NCBI GenBank assembly: GCA_915070155.1
Contig: CAJZFK010000052.1
Coordinates: 1 to 5,485, forward strand
Origin: an uncultured Candidatus Saccharibacteria bacterium
Lineage (GTDB): Bacteria; Patescibacteriota; Saccharimonadia; Saccharimonadales; Saccharimonadaceae
Direction: 5' to 3'
DNA: 5,485 nucleotides
Shown: in pieces, positions 1 to 5,485 of the stretch
Layout of the letters: each line of letters starts with the position of its first letter
Numbering within the stretch: position 1 is the first letter of the stretch
Translations under genes and position numbers: made by a program
The notes under the pieces: generated by a model
Told to the model about the DNA's origin: nothing
What the model saw: only the letters and a program-made list of their open reading frames with translations
The model's database searches: none

Positions 1-1058
1 TGCTCGGCCATGCGCTGCCATGAAAATGTCTTAACGTGTTTCTTGCCTTTTTTAACGAGTTCATTGCGTAATTTGTCGTCAGATAAGATGTCGTCAATTG
101 ATTTTGCTATATCCTCGACACTGAAAGGGTCAAAATAGCGAGCAGCATCGCCGTGAGTTTCTGGTAGGCAAGTAGCTGTGCTCGAAGCGACTGGTGCGCC
201 GTGTAACATTGCCTCTAATCCTGGCAGACCAAATCCTTCACTGAGCGAAGGGAAGCAATAAACTGCTGTATTTTCGTACATCCAGCGTAATTGCTCGTCT
301 GATATAAAGCCGGTAAACACAACGTTTTTAATTCCGTGCTCATTTACATATGTCTCGTGGCGAGCGTAATTACTGTCTTTTTTACCAGCCAAGGCAAGTG
401 TCAATTCTGGATATTTTTTTTGCAACAAAGCAAATGCGTCAATTAGTCGTCGAAGGTTTTTATGTGGTGTTGGTCTACCGATATACATAATGAATTTTTT
501 ACCAATCAACTCATCAACAGGTTCGTTGCCTTTTGGTAACTCATCCGCAGACTCCAAAGTTACAGTAATTTTCTCTGGGTTTACGCCGGTGAATTTAATC
601 AAATCATTTTTTACGAAGTTAGAAATTGTGATGATATGCGAAGATTTTTTCGCAACTTTTTTATTGACCCATTTATAAATTTGCTGCTTAATCCAGAAAA
701 CGACAGGATTTTTATCTGGATTCCTAAATCTGACAGTGGTCAAATCTTGCATTGTAGTAACAACTGGACTGGAATTATACCAAACAGGCTGCTGAACCAT
801 CGCAAAATGAACTAAGTCTGGATGGAGACTTTCAAGTTGTCTTTTAAAGCCGATTTGCTCAGCGAAAGTATATTCTTTATATGGGCAAATAACTTTCTGA
901 AATCTTGGATTGCTTGATTGCCAACCATCGAAGTCTTTTGGTTTGAGCAGAATAACATAATCGTTTTTATTATCAATTTTCTGCAAATAATGAATCAGCC
1001 GTTCGATGTATCGACCAGTGCTGGTCCTTAATGTTCGGGCGTCAATTACGATTTTCAC
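1..1058 (-). CDS. GT4-family glycosyltransferase, C-terminus cut by window edge
   Basis: Probably a retaining GT-B glycosyltransferase that moves a sugar from a nucleotide-sugar to a lipid-linked oligosaccharide on the cytoplasmic side of the membrane. The window holds 352 codons and the frame is open to the edge, so only the last C-terminal helix and the stop should be missing. The start is a GTG giving MKIVIDAR, a typical first beta-strand of this family, followed by the glycine loop STGRY (residues 13-17). The C-terminal Rossmann half begins near 188 and shows YIGRPTPHKN (192-201), with the basic residues R195 and K200 expected to touch the donor phosphates. It also has the E-x7-E motif E274-GFGLPGL-E282, followed by HGAPVASS. 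The GTG is supported by an AAGGA sequence eight bases upstream. The gene overlaps the end of the preceding glycosyltransferase by 17 bp, so the two are co-transcribed and probably translationally coupled. Donor and acceptor sugars cannot be told from sequence. Confidence 0.93.
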   Translation of the reverse strand, partial: MKIVIDARTLRTSTGRYIERLIHYLQKIDNKNDYVILLKPKDFDGWQSSNPRFQKVICPYKEYTFAEQIGFKRQLESLHPDLVHFAMVQQPVWYNSSPVVTTMQDLTTVRFRNPDKNPVVFWIKQQIYKWVNKKVAKKSSHIITISNFVKNDLIKFTGVNPEKITVTLESADELPKGNEPVDELIGKKFIMYIGRPTPHKNLRRLIDAFALLQKKYPELTLALAGKKDSNYARHETYVNEHGIKNVVFTGFISDEQLRWMYENTAVYCFPSLSEGFGLPGLEAMLHGAPVASSTATCLPETHGDAARYFDPFSVEDIAKSIDDILSDDKLRNELVKKGKKHVKTFSWQRMAE

Positions 1059-2184
1059 GATAATGTTCCTTCCATGATTTATCAACTATATTTTTTATCG
1101 CTTTATGGAAAATTGCAGCTGAAAATTCGTTTGCCGTGGCTGAGATTTTTGTTGGTGAAACTTTTTTACCAGGAAGTTTCTCTAAGGTTTCTATCAATGA
1201 AGAATCTGTTTGCTCAGAAAAGAACCAGCCGTTTTTTTCGGGTTTTATATAATCAAGTGCGCCGCCAGCTTCATACGCAACCACTGGAATACCAGACGCC
1301 AACGCTTCGACTGGCGCGATTCCGAAATCTTCGTGCGAACAAAAAATAAACAAATCTGCTTTTTTAATGTATTTTTCTCGTGTGGCATTATCAACGAATC
1401 CTAAGAAATTAGTATGTTTATCGGCGATATTTTTTAGATTATCAACATCTGGACCTTTTCCAATAATATCTAATTGCCAGCCAAGTTTCTGACAAGCTTT
1501 AATAGCAATGTCAAGCCGTTTCATTGGTACAATTCGCCCCCAAATTAGACAGCGAGGTTTTTTTGGGATGGATGTTTGCTTGCGATTTTTAGCAAGCGGC
1601 GAAAAACTCGATACGTCAATTGGCGGAAAAATAACCGTACTTTTTCGCTGGTAAAACTCTTCAATATCAGCCTGAATTCCCGTAGAGTTGGCAATAAAAA
1701 CATCAACTTGTTGAGCGGCGTTAAAATCTCGTTTTTTCAGTGGTCGGACTAGGGTTTTCAGACCCAAACGCGCCAGCCATTGCGGACGGAAACTTGGTCG
1801 TTTGATATATTCGTCGTAGTGCCGCCAATAAAAATGCGTTGGCGTGTGGCAATAACAAATATGAAGTTGATATGGTCTGGATTTGCGGACGAATTTTGCC
1901 TCGCCATTTCCCGAACTGGAGATGATAATGTCAAATTCGCTAAGATCAAGCTTGGCGAACCACCATTGTCTAAGAAGTGGCAATAATCGTCGAATTTTTG
2001 AAAACGGCCATCGCTGTAAATAGCCAGTAACGACTTTATTATCTAATCTTTCTCGCCATTCATCGCTACAAAAAGAAGTGTAAATTGGCGCATCTGGGTA
2101 CAATTTGTGAATTTCCAAAACGACCTTTTCGGCTCCGCCTCCGTAAATCCAATCGTGAACTATGGCAATTTTTGGCTTACTCAT
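1042..2184 (-). CDS. GT4-family glycosyltransferase, WbaZ-like
   Basis: A 380-residue GT-B glycosyltransferase, a normal length for the family. It is expected to add a sugar, from a nucleotide donor, to the growing lipid-linked repeat unit in the cytoplasm. The N-terminus reads KIAIVHDWIYGGGAEKV, with the GGGAE loop (15-19) seen in WbaZ-like mannosyl/glycosyltransferases. The block YCHTPTHFYW (111-120) is also characteristic of that group. The C-terminal donor-binding half has WGRIVPMKRLD (215-225, with R217 and K222 expected at the donor phosphates) and the E-x7-E motif E285-DFGIAPV-E293, followed by ASGIPVVAYEAGG. It has no membrane segment. Its ATG shares one base with the stop of the upstream sugar transferase gene (TAATG), a stop-restart arrangement that suggests translational coupling. 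The assignment to GT4 is firm. A mannosyl specificity, as in named WbaZ proteins, would be a guess. Confidence 0.95.
   Translation of the reverse strand: MSKPKIAIVHDWIYGGGAEKVVLEIHKLYPDAPIYTSFCSDEWRERLDNKVVTGYLQRWPFSKIRRLLPLLRQWWFAKLDLSEFDIIISSSGNGEAKFVRKSRPYQLHICYCHTPTHFYWRHYDEYIKRPSFRPQWLARLGLKTLVRPLKKRDFNAAQQVDVFIANSTGIQADIEEFYQRKSTVIFPPIDVSSFSPLAKNRKQTSIPKKPRCLIWGRIVPMKRLDIAIKACQKLGWQLDIIGKGPDVDNLKNIADKHTNFLGFVDNATREKYIKKADLFIFCSHEDFGIAPVEALASGIPVVAYEAGGALDYIKPEKNGWFFSEQTDSSLIETLEKLPGKKVSPTKISATANEFSAAIFHKAIKNIVDKSWKEHYRENRN
1066..1073 (-). promoter_or_regulatory. Shine-Dalgarno site inside upstream gene
   Basis: Read on the minus strand, GGAAGGAA lies eight bases (measured from AAGGA) before the GTG at 1058. 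It falls within the last codons of the preceding glycosyltransferase. It decides the GTG start for the downstream gene and is the clearest ribosome binding site in the operon. The two upstream internal starts have only weak purine runs (AGAG before 3605, AAAGA before 2184). Confidence 0.75.
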
Positions 2185-3605
2185 TAATTATCTTTCTGGA
2201 AAATAACCAAGCAGGTTTTTAATAAAATCGTAATGTCCAGCCAGATGCTCCAGTTTTGAACATAATATAAGTCAATTCGTCGACGCTCTTCAAAGCTGAT
2301 ACTGCGCCTGCCAGATACTACTGCCAGTCCAGTTAACCCAGACTTGACCGCCAATAAAACGTGTTTTTTGTCGTAGGCGCTTAATTCGTGCGGCACCAGC
2401 GCTCGCGGTCCGACCAGGCTGATATCTCCCTTAACGACGTTGAATAATTGTGGCAATTCATCAAGACTAAATCGACGAATAAATCGACCAACTGGCGTCA
2501 CGCGAAAATCATGATCAAGCTTGTCGCCGTTTTTACGGTATTCTTCAATTAGCTCAGGTTTACCAACCATTCGAAAGACTTCTTCGTCAGTTTTGCCGTC
2601 AAACTTTGCGTAATGCGAGCGGAATTTGTAGACCTTAAATGGTCGATTGTAACGAGTGAGACGTTTCTGTTGTTTGCCGTGCATTAAAATCGGTCCCGCT
2701 GGGTCGCTGATTTTTACGGCAATTGCCACCAAAAGCATAATTGGCGAGGCGATAATAATTCCAATTGTTCCACCTACAATGTCCATAATGCGCTTAACAA
2801 TTCGCCCATAGCCCATTAGCGGCGTCGGATGAGTGTGAATTAGCGGCACGGAGTCGATGATATCAATAGTGTGTTTGGTGGTCATAATTCCATCGAATTC
2901 CGGCGCTTGATAAAAATCCAGATAATGTTTCTGGGCAATTTGATAATGTTCGCTAACGTTTTTTGAGTCGGTTTGGATGATAACGTCAATTTTATCCCTG
3001 GTGAGCGCCGATTCTAATGACGAGCGTCGAAGCTTTTTTAATTCAATAGGAATGAACTGGGTTTGCGCAACAATTCCGCTAATCTTAAAGCCAGTTAACG
3101 GATTAGTTTCTATAAAATCAGCCAAAACGTGAGTTAAGTCACAATTGCCAATTAATATAACACGACGCGCACCCAAACCGCGCTTTAATAGCTTCAGGCG
3201 AACAATATTGGCAGCGCTGCGGAAAATCATTAGTAAGATGAAGCCAATTCCGGTGGCGTAAACCGCGACAAGCTTGGCTGGGAATAATGGAGTATTGGTA
3301 AAGAACGCCACGGAAATCATAATCATAATTCCAGTTATTGACGCTAAAAGTATTCGTCCGAAGTTTCGCAATGGGTGTGTGTAAACCTCTCGGTCGTATA
3401 AGCCAAAGAAGTAGAACATTACAATCCACAACGGCAGCGTCATAAAAATGGAGGTGATAAAATCTATAGCATTGATGCTGATATGGAATGGTCTAGGATC
3501 CAGGGAAATTCGCAAAATATAGGCAATAGTAAATGCGCTTAATAAAGCTATGATATCAAGAACGACCAGAACAATTTTGAAGTAAAAATCAGACTTTTTC
3601 CGCAT
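2184..3605 (-). CDS. Polyprenyl-phosphate sugar-1-phosphate transferase (WbaP/CpsE type)
   Basis: Initiating enzyme of surface-glycan synthesis. It transfers a sugar-1-phosphate from a UDP-sugar to undecaprenyl phosphate at the cytoplasmic membrane face. The 473-residue protein has the full two-part layout. Four predicted membrane helices lie at about 10-31, 45-67, 85-104 and 110-128. A Rossmann-like CoA-binding-type domain (about 147-255) starts with VILIGN. The catalytic bacterial sugar transferase domain runs from about 268 to the end. In that domain are KRIMD (271-275) before a re-entrant membrane helix (277-298), YKFRS (326-330), RVTPVGRFIRR (368-378), the catalytic Asp-Glu pair D382-E383 in SLDELPQ, SLVGPRAL (396-403) and GLTGLAVVSGR (423-433). 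The usual Pro before GLTG is Ser422, and the WQ usual in GLWQVSGR is A428-V429. The gene overlaps the upstream polymerase gene by 17 bp. The sugar used (glucose, galactose, GlcNAc-type and so on) cannot be read from sequence. Confidence 0.95.
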   Translation of the reverse strand: MRKKSDFYFKIVLVVLDIIALLSAFTIAYILRISLDPRPFHISINAIDFITSIFMTLPLWIVMFYFFGLYDREVYTHPLRNFGRILLASITGIMIMISVAFFTNTPLFPAKLVAVYATGIGFILLMIFRSAANIVRLKLLKRGLGARRVILIGNCDLTHVLADFIETNPLTGFKISGIVAQTQFIPIELKKLRRSSLESALTRDKIDVIIQTDSKNVSEHYQIAQKHYLDFYQAPEFDGIMTTKHTIDIIDSVPLIHTHPTPLMGYGRIVKRIMDIVGGTIGIIIASPIMLLVAIAVKISDPAGPILMHGKQQKRLTRYNRPFKVYKFRSHYAKFDGKTDEEVFRMVGKPELIEEYRKNGDKLDHDFRVTPVGRFIRRFSLDELPQLFNVVKGDISLVGPRALVPHELSAYDKKHVLLAVKSGLTGLAVVSGRRSISFEERRRIDLYYVQNWSIWLDITILLKTCLVIFQKDN

Positions 3606-4986
3606 AATCTCTGGGGTAATTATACAAAAATATGCCGATTATAGCAAAACAATGAATCGTATTTATAAAGCTGCCAAAAAACCAGAAATGCACAAACATC
3701 GCGATGGTTAGAGATAAGATAAATTGAGCTTTAATTTTACGGATATTTTTTATGGCGAAAAATATAATTGTCAACGGGGCAATTAGAAGGGCAAATAGTC
3801 CAACAATTCCTAAGCCGCTGAGTAATAATATGTAAAAAACGTAGACCGTTTGGTCCGCTGGGACGTTTACGTGAAGGTGTTTTTGGATGAAATTACCGAG
3901 ATTGCCGAGCCCGACGCCGAAGAAGAATGTTCGTGGCGATGATAGCCAAGATTTTATGGCTAAGTCACTGGCGCTAAGCCTGTCGTTGGCGGAAGCTTCA
4001 ACGAAACCAGCGGGCTGGAAAGAATTGTTGCTTGGTGAAATGTTTTCGGCGGGTTTTGGTGACGGATTTTTGGTGACGGATTTTTGCGGAATCTTAATTT
4101 TCCCGAGAGATAATTGATCAACCATACTGACGAAGGTATTGTGTGCAATAAAAGGTGTATTGGCATATTTAATGTTGGCTGATGAGAATAATAAGGCGAA
4201 TCCGAGTAATAATCCAGCGAAGATGACTGGAAGTTTTTTACGAATAAAAGATGCATCAATTCGTTTTATGAAAGCGATTATAAATAAGGCTGTGATGGCG
4301 ATAAAAATTGCCAAAAATCCGCCACGGGAAAATGTTAAAGATATGGCGAGAGTTGTGAAAAATAGGCTAAATTTGGCTAGGCGAGATTTTGATTGAAAGA
4401 GCGCAAGGAAAAACGCTGGAAGTAGAGAATTGGCGAAGAACTGAGGTTCGGCGGCGAATAAATTGATTCGTGGAAATCCAAAAACGTCGGCTTTACAACC
4501 AGCGCAAAGTGTACCAAATCCTGTTGATTCAAAAGTGGCTACGATGAGTTGAATAATCGCTAAAATCCCAAAAACCAGTCCACTCCATAGTCCGACATTG
4601 ATGAGTTTGCGTTTTTCTGATTTTGATAATTCGCTGTAAATTAAGCCAGCGGATAATCCGACGGCGAGTAAGAATAATAGCGATAATGAATATAACGCGG
4701 TGCGCAGGCGTGCTTCTGCGAAAAATACGCCGACGCTGATGGCGATAAAAATTGCCAAAAATCCGCCGATTAGCCATCGGTTTTTCAGTAATTCTTGGCG
4801 TTTTTTAAGTAGTAATGGCAAAGAAAATAACAGTAGATTTACGGCAATGATTTGATATAATCCTACGCGTAAAGATGAAAAATCCAGAATTGATAAACCG
4901 ATACTGGGATGCAGAGCAAAGCCGCCGCCAAAAATAACAATAGCCAATAGCCAGAATCGAACGTCGTTAATGTATTTTTTTGCCAT
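3589..4986 (-). CDS. O-antigen polymerase/ligase-like membrane protein (Wzy/WaaL superfamily)
   Basis: A 465-residue integral membrane protein with about 11-12 predicted helices (for example 41-60, 71-90, 97-117, 130-151, 205-219, 222-241, 252-270, 382-412, 421-437, 440-456). A large outside loop spans about 271-379. Family signs are the AAEPQFFANSLLP helix start (178-190), the SRGG motif (220-223) at a helix start, and WLSSPRTFFFGVGLGNLG (347-364) in the big loop, followed by a helix pair. Such proteins either polymerise lipid-linked repeat units or ligate the finished glycan to an acceptor outside the membrane. Next to an initiating transferase and two GT4 genes, a Wzy polymerase role is favoured, but a ligase or protein O-glycosylation role is possible. 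The loop carries a Pro/Ser/Asn/Lys-rich stretch (about 296-325). It is the first gene of the operon, and its ATG lies seven bases after a TATACT box, implying a leaderless mRNA. Confidence 0.85.
   Translation of the reverse strand: MAKKYINDVRFWLLAIVIFGGGFALHPSIGLSILDFSSLRVGLYQIIAVNLLLFSLPLLLKKRQELLKNRWLIGGFLAIFIAISVGVFFAEARLRTALYSLSLLFLLAVGLSAGLIYSELSKSEKRKLINVGLWSGLVFGILAIIQLIVATFESTGFGTLCAGCKADVFGFPRINLFAAEPQFFANSLLPAFFLALFQSKSRLAKFSLFFTTLAISLTFSRGGFLAIFIAITALFIIAFIKRIDASFIRKKLPVIFAGLLLGFALLFSSANIKYANTPFIAHNTFVSMVDQLSLGKIKIPQKSVTKNPSPKPAENISPSNNSFQPAGFVEASANDRLSASDLAIKSWLSSPRTFFFGVGLGNLGNFIQKHLHVNVPADQTVYVFYILLLSGLGIVGLFALLIAPLTIIFFAIKNIRKIKAQFILSLTIAMFVHFWFFGSFINTIHCFAIIGIFLYNYPRDYAEKV
4054..4085. 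repeat. 14-bp tandem duplication inside the polymerase gene
   Basis: GGTGACGGATTTTT occurs twice head to tail (4058-4071 and 4072-4085), preceded by four further T bases. It lies in the part of the polymerase gene that encodes the low-complexity outside loop (about residues 300-311). Because 14 is not a multiple of three, the two copies are read in different frames, giving KSVT and then KNPSPK. Gain or loss of one copy would shift the frame of the gene. Confidence 0.85.
4293..4323. repeat. 31-bp perfect direct repeat, copy near the SRGG motif
   Basis: This copy is identical over 31 bases to 4737-4767, 444 bp away. On the coding strand it encodes GGFLAIFIAI at residues 222-231, immediately after the SR of the SRGG family motif. 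Identity stops sharply at both ends. The spacing is exactly 148 codons, so both copies are read in the same frame. Confidence 0.95.
4737..4767. repeat. 31-bp perfect direct repeat, N-terminal-side copy
   Basis: This is the second copy of the repeat at 4293-4323. It encodes the same ten residues, GGFLAIFIAI, at positions 74-83 within an early predicted membrane helix (about 71-90). The neighbouring codons (WLI before, SVGVFF after) are unrelated to those around the other copy. Confidence 0.95.
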
Positions 4987-4998
4987 ATTTTAAGTATA
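4987..4998 (-). promoter_or_regulatory. Leaderless promoter of the polysaccharide operon
   Basis: On the minus strand TATACT (4998-4993) is followed by TAAAAT and then the ATG at 4986. The box occupies -12 to -7 relative to the ATG, so transcription should begin at or within a base or two of the start codon. There is no Shine-Dalgarno sequence before this ATG. No convincing -35 hexamer is seen; the expected position (about 5016-5021) reads TATCTA and overlaps the start of the divergent gene. Confidence 0.6.
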
Positions 4999-5008
4999 GC
5001 GTATGGTG

Positions 5009-5020
5009 TATACTTTAGAT
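5009..5020 (+). promoter_or_regulatory. Leaderless promoter of the lexA-like gene
   Basis: TATACT (5009-5014) followed by TTAGAT puts the ATG at 5021 seven bases after the box, the mirror image of the divergent operon promoter. The predicted transcript starts at the ATG and has no leader. The -35 position (about 4986-4991, TATTTT) is a poor match to consensus and overlaps the start of the other gene, so the two promoters cannot easily be occupied together. Confidence 0.6.
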
Positions 5021-5353
5021 ATGAAACTGACGAAAAAGCAAAAAATAATGTTGGATTTTATCGATGGATTTATAAAGGGTAATGGCTATAGTCCGACGCT
5101 TCGGGAAATTATGCGCGCCTTGGGCTATAAATCGGTGTCGACGGTAGCAAAACACGTTGATAATTTGGTGGCTGCGGGGTTTTTAGAGAAGCAGGACGGC
5201 GAAGTTAGATCTTTGACGCTGAGCAGTGAGAAAAAAGAAGTTTGGTGGCAGAATTTAGCGAAAGAAATTAAGAAGAGAGAAGCCGAGGACGACGAAAAAT
5301 CACGCTCGGAAGTGGAGATTTTAAAAAAAGCATTGGAAATTGTCCGTCAGTAA
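5021..5353 (+). CDS. Short LexA-like winged-helix regulator lacking the S24 peptidase domain
   Basis: A 110-residue protein whose first 67 residues match the LexA DNA-binding domain. LTKKQKIMLDFIDGFI (3-18) is helix 1, GYSPTLREIMRALGYKSVSTVAKHV (22-46) is the helix-turn-helix, and FLEKQDGEVRSLTL (54-67) is the wing. After this comes a highly charged, probably helical tail (69-110) in place of the self-cleaving S24 peptidase half. The protein is about half the length of a full LexA, has no cleavage site and no Ser-Lys catalytic pair, and so cannot undergo RecA-stimulated autocleavage. It should be a DNA-binding regulator, perhaps of its own gene and the divergent polysaccharide operon. I chose the ATG at 5021 over the in-frame ATG at 5003 because LexA proteins begin with M-x-LT and because the -10 box lies between the two. 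A true SOS function is doubtful. Confidence 0.85.
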   Translation: MKLTKKQKIMLDFIDGFIKGNGYSPTLREIMRALGYKSVSTVAKHVDNLVAAGFLEKQDGEVRSLTLSSEKKEVWWQNLAKEIKKREAEDDEKSRSEVEILKKALEIVRQ

Positions 5354-5354
5354 C

Positions 5355-5383
5355 TTTACAACTATTCAAAAACTCGCTATAAT
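5355..5383 (+). promoter_or_regulatory. Sigma-70-type promoter of the tRNA-Asn gene
   Basis: TTTACA (5355-5360, five of six bases matching TTGACA) and a perfect TATAAT (5378-5383) are separated by 17 bp. Transcription should start near 5390, about five bases before the mature tRNA. The -35 box begins one base after the TAA of the lexA-like gene, and no terminator hairpin lies between them, so some read-through from that gene into the tRNA is possible. Confidence 0.85.
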
Positions 5384-5394
5384 ACAAGACATAT

Positions 5395-5469
5395 TCCGGC
5401 ATAGCTCAGTGGTAGAGCGGTTGGCTGTTAACCAATAGGTCGCTGGTTCGAGCCCAGCTGCCGGAGCCA
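5395..5469 (+). tRNA. tRNA-Asn (anticodon GTT), CCA encoded
   Basis: The 75-base sequence folds into a full cloverleaf. The acceptor stem has seven perfect pairs (TCCGGCA with TGCCGGA). The D stem is GCTC/GAGC with a short AGTGGTA loop. The anticodon stem GTTGG/CCAAT has one G-T pair and the loop CTGTTAA, placing the GTT anticodon at 5427-5429. The variable loop has five bases (AGGTC), and the T stem GCTGG/CCAGC holds the loop TTCGAGC. The discriminator base is G and the 3' CCA is encoded in the genome. It reads asparagine codons AAC and AAU. About 16 bases follow to the window end, with no clear feature. Confidence 0.97.
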
Positions 5470-5485
5470 AATTGAATTTTAAGAC

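Larger units (their letters stand above)
4984..5023. promoter_or_regulatory. 40-bp imperfect palindrome spanning both divergent starts; possible operator
   Basis: Two 15-base arms (4984-4998 and 5009-5023) are reverse complements at 13 of 15 positions, with a 10-base spacer between them. The inner seven bases, AAGTATA and TATACTT, match perfectly. Each arm contains a start codon and a TATACT box. The symmetry suits a dimeric repressor that would shut both promoters at once, and the LexA-like protein encoded alongside is the obvious candidate. The symmetry is seen directly; operator function is inferred. It resembles neither the CTGT-N8-ACAG nor the CGAAC-N4-GTTCG type of LexA box. Confidence 0.5.

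Noticed and set aside
490..678. Plus-strand open frame of 62 codons
   Set aside because: It lies wholly antisense to the GT4 glycosyltransferase at 1-1058, shows no family resemblance and has no good ribosome binding site. It is a shadow of the real gene.
1074..1404. Plus-strand open frames opposite the end of the WbaZ-like gene
   Set aside because: They are antisense to clear GT4 motifs and have no recognisable domain or start signal.
3887..4396. Plus-strand open frames (76 and 85 codons) opposite the polymerase gene
   Set aside because: These are antisense to a convincing membrane-protein gene, have low-complexity composition and show no recognisable domain.
1..4986. Possible recoding of TGA (as glycine, seen in some CPR lineages)
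   Set aside because: No internal in-frame TGA occurs in the coding regions. Two genes end naturally at TGA with the next gene already begun, so standard bacterial code use is indicated.
5003..5020. Upstream in-frame ATG that would extend the LexA-like protein by six residues (MVYTLD)
   Set aside because: The extension contains the predicted -10 box and does not match LexA N-termini, which start close to LT-x-x-Q. The ATG at 5021 fits both the promoter and the family.
4987..5020. Classical SOS box
   Set aside because: The dyad (AAGTATA-N10-TATACTT) matches neither the CTGT-N8-ACAG nor the CGAAC-N4-GTTCG pattern, so it is reported only as a possible operator.
5354..5394. Possible rho-independent terminator between the LexA-like gene and the tRNA
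   Set aside because: No GC-rich hairpin followed by a T run is present. The space is filled by the tRNA promoter.

Overview
The window holds the 5' part of a four-gene surface-polysaccharide operon on the minus strand (about 1-4986), a small divergent gene for a LexA-type DNA-binding protein, and a tRNA-Asn gene. Genes are packed tightly, three of the four operon genes overlap their upstream neighbour, and no stretch over 300 bases lacks a gene. The DNA is moderately AT-rich, and TGA is used as a stop codon. The very short intergenic regions, the apparently leaderless promoters, the stand-alone LexA DNA-binding domain and the style of the polyprenyl-phosphate sugar transferase suggest a member of the Candidate Phyla Radiation (Patescibacteria), most likely Saccharibacteria (TM7). 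This assignment is inferred from gene style and is not proven; there is no rRNA or marker protein in the window.

Reading the operon in transcription order (right to left): 4986-3589 encodes a multi-membrane-span O-antigen polymerase/ligase-like protein (Wzy/WaaL superfamily). 3605-2184 encodes a large polyprenyl-phosphate sugar-1-phosphate transferase (WbaP/CpsE type). 2184-1042 encodes a GT4 glycosyltransferase of the WbaZ-like type. 1058-1 encodes a second GT4 glycosyltransferase that runs off the left edge. Together they fit a Wzx/Wzy-style pathway: the transferase loads the first sugar phosphate onto the lipid carrier at the cytoplasmic face, the two GT4 enzymes extend the chain, and the polymerase/ligase acts on the outside. 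No flippase (Wzx) is in the window; it may lie beyond position 1.

The operon and the lexA-like gene start only 34 bp apart and are divergent. Each has a TATACT box at exactly -12 to -7 relative to its ATG, which predicts that both mRNAs begin at the A of the start codon. The two boxes and both start codons lie in one imperfect 40-bp palindrome (4984-5023), a plausible operator for a dimeric regulator such as the LexA-like protein itself. The polymerase gene also carries a perfect 31-bp in-frame repeat and a 14-bp tandem duplication. Downstream of the regulator, a tRNA-Asn gene with encoded CCA has its own near-consensus promoter, which begins just after the regulator's stop codon.
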